Shown here: positions 1 to 8,211 of the stretch, piece by piece
Position numbering within the stretch: position 1 is the stretch's first letter
Layout: each line of letters opens with the position of its first letter
Assembly: GCF_014195505.1 (NCBI RefSeq)
Contig: NZ_JACIBV010000001.1
Coordinates: 6,820,001-6,884,000, forward strand
DNA length: 64,000 nt
Direction of reading: 5' to 3'
Origin: Nonomuraea dietziae
GTDB lineage: Bacteria > Actinomycetota > Actinomycetes > Streptosporangiales > Streptosporangiaceae
Made by a program: the position numbers and the translations under genes
Notes under the pieces: model-generated
The model's database searches: none
The model's input: only the letters and a program-made list of their open reading frames with translations
Told to the model about the DNA's origin: nothing

Positions 1-760
1 CGGCCGGGTAGCCGAAGGCGGCGACCTGGTTGCCCGTCTTCTTGCCTACGGTGAGGCCCTGGCCGCCGACGTTGTCCTCCAGGCGGCCGACGTCCTTCAT
101 GACCGCCTTACCGTCCTCGGTCACCCAGCGGAAGCCGTGGTGGACCGAGACGAAGGCGTAGTCGTAGTCGTAGTCGCCGATGGCCGCCCAGTCCTCGTGC
201 ATGTGCAGGGTGGAGCCGACGTAGATGCCGTGCGGCGCGTCGCCGTCCTTGCCGGGGCTGGGGACGAAGATCCAGTTGGCGCTCTTGCCGAGACGGGGGT
301 CCCACGCGCAGTGGCCGGCGGTGGCGACCAGGCTGCGGTTCTTGGCGGCCACGGCGCTGGCCGAGCACCAGTACTCCTTGCCGCCGAGTTGGAAGAAGAC
401 CTTGCCGATGGTCTTGGCGGCGCCGCCCTTGGCCGGGGCGGTCGGCTGGATGTCACGCGCGGTCGCCCGCCTGGACACGCCGTTGGTCAGCACCGAGCCG
501 GCGGAGGAGGAGGGCGAGGAGGACGGGGTCGAGGACTTGGTGCCGGGGGTGGCGGGGGAGTAGCTGTCGGCGTCCTTCAGCCGTTCGGGCTTCCAGTACT
601 CCGCGACCTTGCGCATCTCGGCGTCGGACTTGGCCAGCGGCTCGGCGTAGACGTAGTCGGGAGGGGCGGCGACGGCGTGGGAGGTCCCGGTGAACATGGG
701 CAGCATCAGCAGAACGCCGCTGCTGGCGGCGATCGCGAGTTGCCTCATGCGGGGGATCAT
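1..760 (-). CDS. Secreted trypsin-like serine protease, C-terminus cut by window edge
   Basis: This is a secreted chymotrypsin-fold (S1-type) endopeptidase of which only about 253 N-terminal residues lie in the window. The ATG at 760 is preceded by AAGGAAGG at 767-774. Residues 1 to about 31 form a signal peptide, followed by a Ser/Thr/Pro-rich propeptide or linker near residues 65-90. The catalytic histidine is His149 in TAGHCAWD and the aspartate lies in the DYDYDYAFV stretch. The serine motif would be outside the window. It is clearly a paralogue of the complete protease at 4425-5543: both share the DYDYDYAFV block and the NVGGQG segment. It is divergent from a subtilisin-inhibitor-like gene 161 bp away, so protease and inhibitor share one intergenic region. 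Confidence 0.88.
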   Translation of the reverse strand, partial: MIPRMRQLAIAASSGVLLMLPMFTGTSHAVAAPPDYVYAEPLAKSDAEMRKVAEYWKPERLKDADSYSPATPGTKSSTPSSSPSSSAGSVLTNGVSRRATARDIQPTAPAKGGAAKTIGKVFFQLGGKEYWCSASAVAAKNRSLVATAGHCAWDPRLGKSANWIFVPSPGKDGDAPHGIYVGSTLHMHEDWAAIGDYDYDYAFVSVHHGFRWVTEDGKAVMKDVGRLEDNVGGQGLTVGKKTGNQVAAFGYPA

Positions 761-921
761 GAATTGCCTTCCTTGCGCCGTAACGGGTGATTTTTCCAGA
801 TCGTCGGCGTAATTGCAGCCTGGATAGGGGATCGTTATCTGATCAAGAAACCCAATAGGTACTGTATATCCAGCGTGTCGATCGTTGTCGCAGCTCAGAA
901 CGCCAAGAGAGTCTTTTGATC

Positions 922-1353
922 ATGAAGAGACTCGCATGTCTAGCCGTGCTGTGCGGTACGGCTTTCGCTGCCACTCCGGCCCTTGCGGCCACCGCTTCTT
1001 CGCCCGAGTCCGTGTCCGCCTCCGGGGCCGAGGCCGCACCGCCGAATGACCCCAGACTGCGGCGGATGCTGCTCCTCGTCGCCGACAAGCGTTTCACGGT
1101 CCTCATCTGCGACCCCGGCCAGGTCCACCGCTCCACGCACCCGAAGGCGAGGCAGGCCTGCGACGCCCTCGCAGCGGTCGACGGCGTGCCCAGCAGGCTC
1201 AAGCAGGCCGGCACGATCATGTGCACCATGGAGAGCGACCCCGTGCCCGTCTCCGCGATCGGCATGTGGGACGGAAGGCTGTCCATGCACATGCGCACCT
1301 ACGGCAACCGCTGCGAGCTGGGCGTCTCGACCGGCCCTGTCTTCGACTTCTGA
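922..1353 (+). CDS. Subtilisin inhibitor-like (SSI family) secreted protein
   Basis: Predicted secreted proteinaceous inhibitor of serine proteases (SSI family). It has 143 residues with a signal peptide (about 1-24). Four cysteines at 63, 80, 101 and 131 fit the two conserved SSI disulfides (63-80 and 101-131). The reactive loop reads CTMESDPV; aligned with Streptomyces SSI (CPMVYDPV) this puts Met103 at P1, which is typical for subtilisin inhibition. The C-terminal half has the family pattern of a WDG turn, an N-x-C-E motif and a terminal FDF. ATG 922 is chosen because it begins a clean signal peptide; a TTG two codons upstream (916) is possible. The target may be one of the two neighbouring proteases, which is inference from position. 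Confidence 0.85.
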   Translation: MKRLACLAVLCGTAFAATPALAATASSPESVSASGAEAAPPNDPRLRRMLLLVADKRFTVLICDPGQVHRSTHPKARQACDALAAVDGVPSRLKQAGTIMCTMESDPVPVSAIGMWDGRLSMHMRTYGNRCELGVSTGPVFDF

Positions 1354-1373
1354 GCGGGAAGGACCGCGCTCAG
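1350..1373. terminator. Bidirectional hairpin between SSI and MFS genes
   Basis: CTGAGC (1350-1355) pairs with GCTCAG (1368-1373), with an alternative inner GCGG/CCGC pairing. Both convergent stop codons lie inside the hairpin. The stem is short and no U-tract follows, as is common in high-GC actinobacteria. Confidence 0.5.
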
Positions 1374-2872
1374 GCCACCTGCTCGGGGGTCTTCTCCCGC
1401 AGGGGATCGATTTGCCTGAGCAGGACCGCGGTCAGGACGGCGACGCCGAGCAGCAGGACGGCGCTGATCCCCGCCACCGTGTGCATCCCGGTGGTGAACG
1501 CCGCGCGGGCGGGCTCGAGCCGTACGGGATCGAGCCCGGTCGCGACAGCCACGGCCAGGCTCTCCCGGACGGCCTCGCCCGCGTCGGCCGGCAGCGCCGC
1601 GCGGTAGACAGCCGTGCCGATGCTGCCCAGGACGGCGATGCCGAGCGCGAAGCCGAACTCACCGCTGGTCTCGTTCAGCGCGGCGGCCGAGCCCGCCCTG
1701 CTCGGCGGGGCCGAGCCGACGACCAGGTCGGTGCCGAGCACGACCATCGGCCCCGCGCCCAGGTTGATGAGGGCGAAGCCGGCCGCCACCGCCACCAGTC
1801 CCTCGGCCTGCGAGATGAGCAGCAGGCCCGCGATCGAGACCATCATGCCGCCGGCGATGGCATAGGCGGGGCGGACCCTGCGCGCCACGAACGGTGAGAG
1901 GAGGAAGGCCACGCCCGAGGCGGCCACGGCGGGCAGCATCCACAGCCCCGCGACGAACGGCGACAGCCCGCCGACGAGCTGGAAGTACTGCGTGATGAAC
2001 ATCATGAGAGCGCCCATGAGCAGCGTGCCCGACATCATCGCGCCGAGCGAGGCGGTGAAGGCGCGGCTGGCGAACAGGCGCAGGTCGAGCAGCGGGTCGG
2101 GCAGCAGGCGCTGACGGCGGACGAAGGCGGAACCGAAGGCCAGCCCCATGCCGATCGCGAGGAGGGGCGCCGCGCGCAGTCCGTCCTTGGCCAGCTCCTT
2201 GAGCCCGTAGATGACCGGCAGGATCGCGGCGAGCGAGAGCGCGACGCTGGCCAGGTCGAGCCGTCCCGCGGCGGTGTCGCGGTATTCGGGCAGCAGGGCG
2301 GGGCCGAGCGCGAGCAGCAGCGCCATGACGGGCACGCCGAGCAGGAAGACCGCTCCCCACCAGAAGTGCTCCAGCAGCAGGCCGCCGACCAGCGGGCCGA
2401 CCACCGCGCCCGACATGAAGCAGACCAGCCAGACGCTGATCGCCGTCGCGCGCTGCCTGGGATCGGTGAACATGTTACTGATCAGCGCCAGCGTGGAGGG
2501 CGCGATCGTCGCCCCTGCCACGCCCAGCAGGGCGCGGGCCGCGATGAGCATCGCGGGGCTGGTGGAGAAGGCGGCCAGGACGGAGGCGAGGCCGAAGGCC
2601 GTGGCGCCGATGAGCAGCAGGCGCCTGCGGCCGATCCTGTCGCCGAGCGTGCCCATCGTGATGAGGAAGCCCGCGAGCATGAACCCGTAGATGTCCATGA
2701 TCCACAGCTGCTCGGTGCTGCCGGCGCCGAGCTCCGCGCTCAGATGGGGCAGCGCCAGCAGCAGGACGAAGACGTCGATCGAGATGAGAAGGGTGGGCAG
2801 GGCCAGTACGGCGAGGCCGATCCATTTCGTGTTCACGCTCCTGGGTCGGAGCCGGCTGACACGCCTCGACAT
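1370..2872 (-). CDS. MFS transporter, DHA2 (EmrB/QacA-like) drug efflux pump
   Basis: Proton-driven efflux permease of the major facilitator superfamily with about 14 hydrophobic segments over 500 residues, the size and topology of the DHA2 drug:H+ antiporter group. The loop 2-3 motif reads GTLGDRIGRRRLLLIGA, and the motif C region reads LLGVAGATIAPSTLALI. The open frame starts at ATG 2872, only 14 bp from the divergent GTG at 2887; if real, both messages must be leaderless or nearly so. A GTG at 2836 (giving NTKWIGLAVL) matches usual family N-termini and is a serious alternative, but its AGGAG is only one base away. The substrate cannot be read from sequence. Confidence 0.9.
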   Translation of the reverse strand: MSRRVSRLRPRSVNTKWIGLAVLALPTLLISIDVFVLLLALPHLSAELGAGSTEQLWIMDIYGFMLAGFLITMGTLGDRIGRRRLLLIGATAFGLASVLAAFSTSPAMLIAARALLGVAGATIAPSTLALISNMFTDPRQRATAISVWLVCFMSGAVVGPLVGGLLLEHFWWGAVFLLGVPVMALLLALGPALLPEYRDTAAGRLDLASVALSLAAILPVIYGLKELAKDGLRAAPLLAIGMGLAFGSAFVRRQRLLPDPLLDLRLFASRAFTASLGAMMSGTLLMGALMMFITQYFQLVGGLSPFVAGLWMLPAVAASGVAFLLSPFVARRVRPAYAIAGGMMVSIAGLLLISQAEGLVAVAAGFALINLGAGPMVVLGTDLVVGSAPPSRAGSAAALNETSGEFGFALGIAVLGSIGTAVYRAALPADAGEAVRESLAVAVATGLDPVRLEPARAAFTTGMHTVAGISAVLLLGVAVLTAVLLRQIDPLREKTPEQVA

Positions 2873-2886
2873 GTAGCGTCGAATCC

Positions 2887-3234
2887 GTGAAATACATGTT
2901 GATGATCTACACGAACGCCGCCGCGTCGCAGGCCATCTCCAAGGACTTCGACCGGGTCGTCGCGCAGGTGGACGAGCTCATCGCCGAGCTCACCGCGAAC
3001 GGTGAGTGGGTCGGCGGCGAGGCTCTGGCCGACCCCTCGGCGTCGCGGACGATCAGGGTGATCAACGGCGTCCCCGCGGTGACGGACGGCCCCTTCCTGG
3101 AGTCGAAGGAGTACCTGGCGGGCTACTGCATCATCGACTGCGCGACGCCGGAGCGGGCGGCCGAGATCGCCGAGCGCTGGCCTGACGCCTGTTACGGCGG
3201 CGCGCTCGAACTGCGCCCGGTCGTCGGGGAATGA
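2887..3234 (+). CDS. YCII-related (DGPF domain) protein, partner of ECF sigma factor
   Basis: Small cytoplasmic protein of 115 residues with the YCII/DGPF fold; the signature DGPF is visible in VTDGPFLESKEYLAGY. The biochemical role of this family is not settled. It starts with GTG 2887 and its stop overlaps the next start in ATGA (3231-3234), so it is translationally coupled to the sigma factor. DGPF-protein genes next to ECF sigma factors with long C-terminal extensions define the ECF42 group, in which the sigma factor is known to activate the DGPF gene promoter. Confidence 0.88.
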   Translation: MKYMLMIYTNAAASQAISKDFDRVVAQVDELIAELTANGEWVGGEALADPSASRTIRVINGVPAVTDGPFLESKEYLAGYCIIDCATPERAAEIAERWPDACYGGALELRPVVGE

Positions 3235-4394
3235 GCGAGGAGCTGCTGAGGGAGCTCGCTCCCCGGGTGCTCGGTGTGCTCGTCAGGCGCTACGGGCACT
3301 TCGACGCTTGCGAGGACGCGGTGCAGGAGGCGCTGCTCGCCGCCGCGACGCAGTGGCCGAAGGAGGGGGTGCCGGACAACCCGAAGGGCTGGCTGGTCAC
3401 GGTCGCCTCGCGCCGGATGATCGACGAGATCCGCAGCGAGGAGGCGCGGCGCCGCAGGGAGGCGGAGCAGGCGCTGGAGGATCCGCCCGCCGTCCCCGAC
3501 CAGGACGACACGCTGACGCTGCTGTTCCTGTGCTGCCACCCCTCGCTGACGCCCGCCTCCCAGATCGCGCTGACGCTGCGCGCGGTCGGCGGACTGACCA
3601 CCGCGGAGATCGCGGGAGCGTTCCTGGTGCCCGAGCCGACGATGGCGCAGCGCATCAGCAGGGCCAAGGCGACGATCAAGAAGGCGGGCGCCACCTTCGA
3701 GCTGACGCCCAACAGGCTCGACGTGGTCCTGCACGTGCTCTACCTGATGTTCAACGAGGGCTACACCGCCACCTCGGGCCCCGACCTGCAGCGCGCCGAT
3801 CTGACCAGCGAGGCGATCAGGCTGACCAGGACGGTGCGCAGGCTGCTGCCCGACGACGGGGAGGTCGCGGGGCTGCTGGCGCTCATGCTGCTGACCGACG
3901 CCCGCCGTACGGCGCGCACGGGGCCGGGCGGCTCGCTGGTCCCGCTGGCCGAGCAGGACAGGAGCCTGTGGGACAAGGACCTCATCGCCGAAGGCGTGGA
4001 GCTGGTGACGGGGGCGCTGTCGGCGGGGCCGCTGGGGGCCTACCAGCTCCAGGCGGCGATCGCGGCGGTGCACTCGGAGGAGGGCGAGACCGACTGGCCG
4101 CAGATCCTGGCCCTCTACGAGCTGCTGGCGCGCATCGCGCCAGGACCCATGGTGACGCTGAACCAGGCGGTGGCCGTGGCGATGGTGCGCGGGCCGCTGG
4201 AGGGCCTGGCGCTGCTCGGCACGCTCGAGGCCGAGCTGGCCGACCACCATCGGCTGCATGCCGTACGGGCTCATCTGCTGGAGATGGCGGGCAGGCACGA
4301 GGAGGCCGGCGCGGCCTACCTCAGGGCGGCCGAGCTGACCAGCAGCCTGCCCGAGCGGCGCTACCTGGAGGAAAGGGGAAGACCCCGGTCCTAG
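3231..4394 (+). CDS. ECF42-type RNA polymerase sigma factor with C-terminal extension
   Basis: Extracytoplasmic-function sigma factor of 387 residues. Region 2 covers roughly residues 10-80 (FDACEDAVQEALLAA, then GWLVTVASRRMIDEIR) and region 4 about 110-165 (the HTH includes LTTAEIAGAFLVPEPTMAQR). The remaining roughly 220 residues form the alpha-helical, TPR-like extension (DUF6596 and beyond) that marks ECF42 and probably replaces an anti-sigma factor as the regulatory part. The partner gene upstream overlaps by four bases. No anti-sigma gene is present nearby. The TAG stop lies in the loop of the downstream hairpin. Target genes are unknown apart from probable autoregulation of the pair. 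Confidence 0.92.
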   Translation: MSEELLRELAPRVLGVLVRRYGHFDACEDAVQEALLAAATQWPKEGVPDNPKGWLVTVASRRMIDEIRSEEARRRREAEQALEDPPAVPDQDDTLTLLFLCCHPSLTPASQIALTLRAVGGLTTAEIAGAFLVPEPTMAQRISRAKATIKKAGATFELTPNRLDVVLHVLYLMFNEGYTATSGPDLQRADLTSEAIRLTRTVRRLLPDDGEVAGLLALMLLTDARRTARTGPGGSLVPLAEQDRSLWDKDLIAEGVELVTGALSAGPLGAYQLQAAIAAVHSEEGETDWPQILALYELLARIAPGPMVTLNQAVAVAMVRGPLEGLALLGTLEAELADHHRLHAVRAHLLEMAGRHEEAGAAYLRAAELTSSLPERRYLEERGRPRS

Positions 4395-4407
4395 TGGACC
4401 GGGGTCT
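4380..4407. terminator. Perfect 12-bp hairpin terminator between convergent genes
   Basis: AGACCCCGGTCC (4380-4391) and GGACCGGGGTCT (4396-4407) are exact complements around a TAGT loop. The loop holds the stop codon of the sigma factor gene (TAG, 4392-4394), and the stop of the convergent protease is at 4425. It can serve both directions. Confidence 0.85.
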
Positions 4408-4424
4408 CGGGTCGGGCCGTCGGA

Positions 4425-5543
4425 TCAGGAGGGCTGGTTGCCGCTCCAGCGGTTGGCGGCCACCTTGTAGACCTTGTAGGTGTCGCCGTTGAAGTACGGC
4501 GAGGAGATGCGGTCGTAGCGGTCGTTGCCGTCGGTGTCCCAGGCGACGCTGTTGACGCCGATCAGGTAGCCGGTGCGGCTGGAGTTCTTGTAGTTGTAGA
4601 GGAACGGTCCACCGCTGGCGCCCGCGGTGAAGGCGCACCTGAATCCGATGTGCTCCTCGATGCGGAACTTCGGCGCGGGCGGCATGGCGGCCGTCGTGCC
4701 GTAGCACCACTTCATGGTCTTGCCGGTGTACGGCTTGTCGCCGTCAGGGTGATCGCCGGCCGGGTAGCCGAAGGAGAAGACGGTGGCCTTGGTGCTGCGG
4801 TTCCAGGTGAAGCCCTGGCCGCCGACGTTGTCGCCGAGTCTGCCGACGTTCTTCTTCTTGGCGTGCCAGTTGCCCTTGTCGTCCTTCTCCCACACCGGCT
4901 TGGTGCCGTTGTAGACGTTGACGAAGGCGTAGTCGTAGTCGTAGTCCTCCTTGACCACGAAGTCGTCGTGGGCGTTGAAGGTCTTGGCGGCGTACATGCC
5001 GTAGGGGGCCTTGCCGTCCCACTTGTTGTTGCCGTCCCAGTACGACGGGATGAAGACCCAGTTGTCGTAGAAGACGTTGTGCTTGACGTCGTAGACGCAG
5101 TGGGCGGACGTGGCGACCACGTTGCGGTACTTGCCCTGGACCGAGGTGCCTGAGCAGTACTTCCAGCTCTTCTTGTCGTTCTGGTTGGCGCCGGGCAGCG
5201 TGAAGAAGATGCGGCCGACCGTGTTGGGCAGGTTGACCTGCTTGGTCTTGATGGCCTTGGCCTTCTCCGCGCCGATCGGCGGGACCGATCCGGGCGGGCC
5301 GTCGGGGGCCGAGGCGCTGCCCTTGGCTCCCTTGACGTCCATGGCCAGGTCGTCGTTGATGTCGGTGGCCGCGCGGATCTTGTCCGGCGTCCAGAACGCG
5401 ATGGCGTTGGCTGCTGAGGTCCGCGCGTTCTTCGAGACGACATCGCCAGGGGCCGCGGCCTGGGCCGCGGTGGCGCTGATCAGACCCGCGGCCATTCCGA
5501 AGGCCGCGACGCCGACCGTGAGGCGCCTTGCTCGGGAAAACAT
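4425..5543 (-). CDS. Secreted trypsin-like serine protease
   Basis: Complete secreted S1-type endopeptidase of 372 residues. ATG 5543 follows AAGGAG with good spacing. The signal peptide spans about 1-29 (GVAAFGMAAGLISATAAQA) and a propeptide runs to about residue 100. The catalytic triad is His148 (TSAHCVYD), an Asp in DYDYDYAFV (202 or 204) and Ser310 in GASGGP. Cysteines at 130 and 149, and at 280 and 303, could form the usual disulfides. It is a paralogue of the partial gene at 1-760. It sits convergent to the ECF42 sigma factor with a shared terminator, so there is no evidence that it belongs to that operon. Confidence 0.92.
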   Translation of the reverse strand: MFSRARRLTVGVAAFGMAAGLISATAAQAAAPGDVVSKNARTSAANAIAFWTPDKIRAATDINDDLAMDVKGAKGSASAPDGPPGSVPPIGAEKAKAIKTKQVNLPNTVGRIFFTLPGANQNDKKSWKYCSGTSVQGKYRNVVATSAHCVYDVKHNVFYDNWVFIPSYWDGNNKWDGKAPYGMYAAKTFNAHDDFVVKEDYDYDYAFVNVYNGTKPVWEKDDKGNWHAKKKNVGRLGDNVGGQGFTWNRSTKATVFSFGYPAGDHPDGDKPYTGKTMKWCYGTTAAMPPAPKFRIEEHIGFRCAFTAGASGGPFLYNYKNSSRTGYLIGVNSVAWDTDGNDRYDRISSPYFNGDTYKVYKVAANRWSGNQPS

Positions 5544-5680
5544 AGTGCTCCTTCCGGTTCTCGGCGGCCCAGAGCGGGGAACTGTGCCCCGGTGGGCCAG
5601 GAAAACGTTGAGGACGCTACTGAATAGCCCGAGTCGGAAACCAGGAAACGACGCGAAAAAGTCTGGCCCGGTTCCATTCC

Positions 5681-5694
5681 GTTATTGAAATAAC
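5681..5694. promoter_or_regulatory. Palindrome GTTATT-GA-AATAAC upstream of protease
   Basis: Six-base perfect arms around a two-base centre, in the 275 bp between the divergent protease (start 5543) and the thiolase-like gene (5819). An AAATAACCA stretch recurs at 5743-5751. It is unusually AT-rich for this DNA, which suits a regulator site, but no regulator can be named. Confidence 0.3.
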
Positions 5695-5782
5695 CATTGC
5701 GCATGTATTCAAGAAAGGTATTCGCGCAGGTCGGGGCGGGAATCAAATAACCACCGCAACACCATTAACAGCGGTCTCTCCC

Positions 5783-5812
5783 TTTACATACCGAACATTG
5801 CTCTGGTTATAT
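5783..5812 (+). promoter_or_regulatory. Sigma70-type promoter for thiolase-like gene, leaderless
   Basis: TTTACA (5783-5788), an 18-base spacer and TTATAT (5807-5812). The expected start site seven bases downstream coincides with ATG 5819, so the transcript is predicted to be leaderless; no ribosome binding site precedes that ATG. Confidence 0.55.
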
Positions 5813-5818
5813 CGCGTC

Positions 5819-7252
5819 ATGGATCCACGCACCCCCTGCCTCGTCGGAGCCGCTCAGCTCACCGTCCGCGACCAGCCGGGCCCCGAGCCGCTGTCCCTCT
5901 GGGAGACGGTGGCGAGGCAGGCGCTGGCAGAGGCGCGGCTGTCCGCCGCGCGGCTCGACTCCGTCCAGATCGTCTACACCGACTCCTGGCAGTACGACGA
6001 CCCGATCGGACGGCTGGCGGAGAGACTGGGCGCCGCCCCTCGCCACCGGACCTACTCCAGAGTCGGGGGCACAGCCCCGCAGCAGCTCATCGGGGCGGCG
6101 GCGGGCAGGATCGCGGCGGGGCAGATGGAGTCGGCGCTGGTCGTGGGTGCCGAGGCGCTGGCGACCAGGCGGGCCTTGCGGAGGGCGGGCGAGCGCGTCG
6201 CGTGGAGCCATCCCGCCGACCCCAAGCCGCCCTACGGCTGGGAGCGGGAGCCCGACCCCGCCGCGCTGGCGCACGAACTCTTCCTGCCCGTGCACACCTA
6301 CGCGATCATGGAGACCGCCCTGCGGCTCGGGATCGCCGAGGAGCGGGCCTCCAGGGGGGAGCTGTTCGCCCCCTTCACCGAGGTCGCGGCGGTCAACCCC
6401 CACGCCTGGCACCGGACGGCGCACACCCCGTCGGAGCTGGTGACGCCGGGGCCGGGCAACCGCTTCGTCGGCTGGCCGTACACCAAGAAGACGGTGGCGG
6501 TCATGGAGGTGGACCAGGCGGCGGCGCTGGCGCTGGTCTCCAGCGGGCTCGCCGACCGGCTCGGCATCCCCCTCGACCGGCGGATCTACCTGCGCGGCTG
6601 GGCCTACGCCGAGGACACGTGGGAGGTGGCGGCCAGGCCCTCGCTCGGCTCCTCCGCGGCCCTCGACGTGGCGGCCTCCACCGCGTTCGAGCGGGCGGGC
6701 CTCGGTCTCGACGACATGGCGGCCATGGACATCTACAGCTGTTTCGCCGTCGCCGTCAGGATGGCCTGCGACGCGCTGGGGCTGGACCCGCTGGACCGGC
6801 GCGGGCTCACCGTCACGGGCGGCCTGCCGTACGCGGGCGGGCCGGCCAGCGGGTACGTGCTGCACTCGACGGCGACGATGGCGGGGCTGCTGAGGGACGG
6901 CGGGCACGGGCTGGTCAGCGGGGTGGGCATGCACCTGACCAAGCACACCTGCGCGGTGTGGTCGAGCGAGCCAGGCGGCACGCTCGGCGACGGCCGGTCC
7001 GTCCACACCGCCGAGCCCGTGCCGATCGTCTCCTCCTGCGCGGGGCGGGCCACGGTGGCCGGCTACACCGTCGCGCACGAGCGTGACGGCTCGCCCTCCA
7101 AGGGCCTGCTCGTGCTGGACCTGCCCGAAGGCGGGCGCACCCACGCGTGGGTGCTGAGGCCGGAGCTGATGGCCGACGCGATGGAGAGGCAGCTGGTCGG
7201 GGAGCGGGTGACGCTCACCACCGACGGCAAGGTCAACGTCGCGGTCTGGTGA
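5819..7252 (+). CDS. Thiolase-like acetyl-CoA acetyltransferase (TLP1-type)
   Basis: Protein of 477 residues related to SCP2-type thiolases, with the longer C-terminal add-on domain of the thiolase-like TLP1 group (about residues 395-477). Visible features are CLVGAAQ at the N-terminus, DIYSCFAVAV in the middle (the D-x-YSCF block of this group), and Gly-rich GGLPYAGGPASGY near the active site. Members act on acyl-CoA thioesters, in fatty acid or sterol side-chain breakdown, but the exact reaction of this subgroup is not proven. ATG 5819 is preferred over the upstream frame extension because a promoter ends seven bases before it. Confidence 0.82.
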   Translation: MDPRTPCLVGAAQLTVRDQPGPEPLSLWETVARQALAEARLSAARLDSVQIVYTDSWQYDDPIGRLAERLGAAPRHRTYSRVGGTAPQQLIGAAAGRIAAGQMESALVVGAEALATRRALRRAGERVAWSHPADPKPPYGWEREPDPAALAHELFLPVHTYAIMETALRLGIAEERASRGELFAPFTEVAAVNPHAWHRTAHTPSELVTPGPGNRFVGWPYTKKTVAVMEVDQAAALALVSSGLADRLGIPLDRRIYLRGWAYAEDTWEVAARPSLGSSAALDVAASTAFERAGLGLDDMAAMDIYSCFAVAVRMACDALGLDPLDRRGLTVTGGLPYAGGPASGYVLHSTATMAGLLRDGGHGLVSGVGMHLTKHTCAVWSSEPGGTLGDGRSVHTAEPVPIVSSCAGRATVAGYTVAHERDGSPSKGLLVLDLPEGGRTHAWVLRPELMADAMERQLVGERVTLTTDGKVNVAVW

Positions 7253-7329
7253 CGCACGGTTGTGAACTTGTGACCTGCGAGAGCCGCGCGGGTCTTGCAT
7301 GGGGAAGGGCCCGGCAACTGAATTGAGGT

Positions 7330-8202
7330 GTGCACGACGTCATAGAGGCAGGCACCCCCCACCGCAGGCGCTGGATCGGCATCGCGGTCCTCGTCGGCGT
7401 GCTCGCCGTCCCCGCCGCGGGCCTGCTGATCAGCAGGAACCCCGACGAACCGCCGGGGCCCGCGCGGCCGGACATGGCGTTGTCCGGCACCCCGCGCCCC
7501 TCGACCTACCAGTACGAGAACACGCCCAACCTGCTGCGCGCCGAGCCCAGGAGGGAGGGCGAGGAGGAGGCCATCGACGTGGTCTTCCCCGACGGCACGG
7601 AGGCCGAGGTGCGCTATCCCGCGCGGCTGCAACTGGGCAGGAAGGGCTCCAGGCCCACGCAGGGAGCCTGGAGCGAGGCCCCGGCTCTGAGGTTCCGCAA
7701 GCTCTACGCGCCGCTGGGCGGCCGGCCGCCGAACGGCAGGCGGATCAGGGGCCTGACCTCCAACGTGTCGCTGTGGACCTTCCCGAGCGGGCAGTCGCTG
7801 ATCTACGAGTTCGGCGACTGGCGCATCGCGCTGCTCGACAGGCCCGACCCGCTCACCTTCGAGCAGCGCATGGAGTGGGCGCGTGCGCTCAGGGGCAGGG
7901 TGACGCCCGGCGGCTACCTGGTGCTGTCGGCGAGCAAGCCCGTGCACCTGTCCGGGCCCGGCGACCGGCTGGGCGGCGAACCGGCGGGGCCTGGCCTGCT
8001 GTTCGGCGGCGGGCTCAGTCAGATGGTCTCGCTGGTGCTGACGAAGAACTGCCCACGCAACGGCGGCATTCCCCCCGAGGTCCGGCAGAACGGGAGAGGG
8101 GCCGACGGCACGTGCAAGGGCGACGTCTTCGTCTCCGCCGCAGGAGAGGCGCCCTTCGTGAAGTCGGCGCTGAAGGGGATCAAGGTCAAGCTCAGGCAGT
8201 AA
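7330..8202 (+). CDS. Membrane-anchored protein of unknown function
   Basis: Not recognised. It has 290 residues: a short basic cytoplasmic tail (about 1-13), one transmembrane helix (about 14-35, WIGIAVLVGVLAVPAAGLLI) and a predicted extracytoplasmic domain of roughly 250 residues with few cysteines. The extracellular part is rich in Arg, Gly and Pro. The start is GTG 7330, the only reasonable one, without a well-spaced ribosome binding site. It ends 9 bp before the next gene, so the two probably share a transcript, although their functions show no obvious link. Confidence 0.7.
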   Translation: MHDVIEAGTPHRRRWIGIAVLVGVLAVPAAGLLISRNPDEPPGPARPDMALSGTPRPSTYQYENTPNLLRAEPRREGEEEAIDVVFPDGTEAEVRYPARLQLGRKGSRPTQGAWSEAPALRFRKLYAPLGGRPPNGRRIRGLTSNVSLWTFPSGQSLIYEFGDWRIALLDRPDPLTFEQRMEWARALRGRVTPGGYLVLSASKPVHLSGPGDRLGGEPAGPGLLFGGGLSQMVSLVLTKNCPRNGGIPPEVRQNGRGADGTCKGDVFVSAAGEAPFVKSALKGIKVKLRQ

Positions 8203-8211
8203 GGTGCGGCC

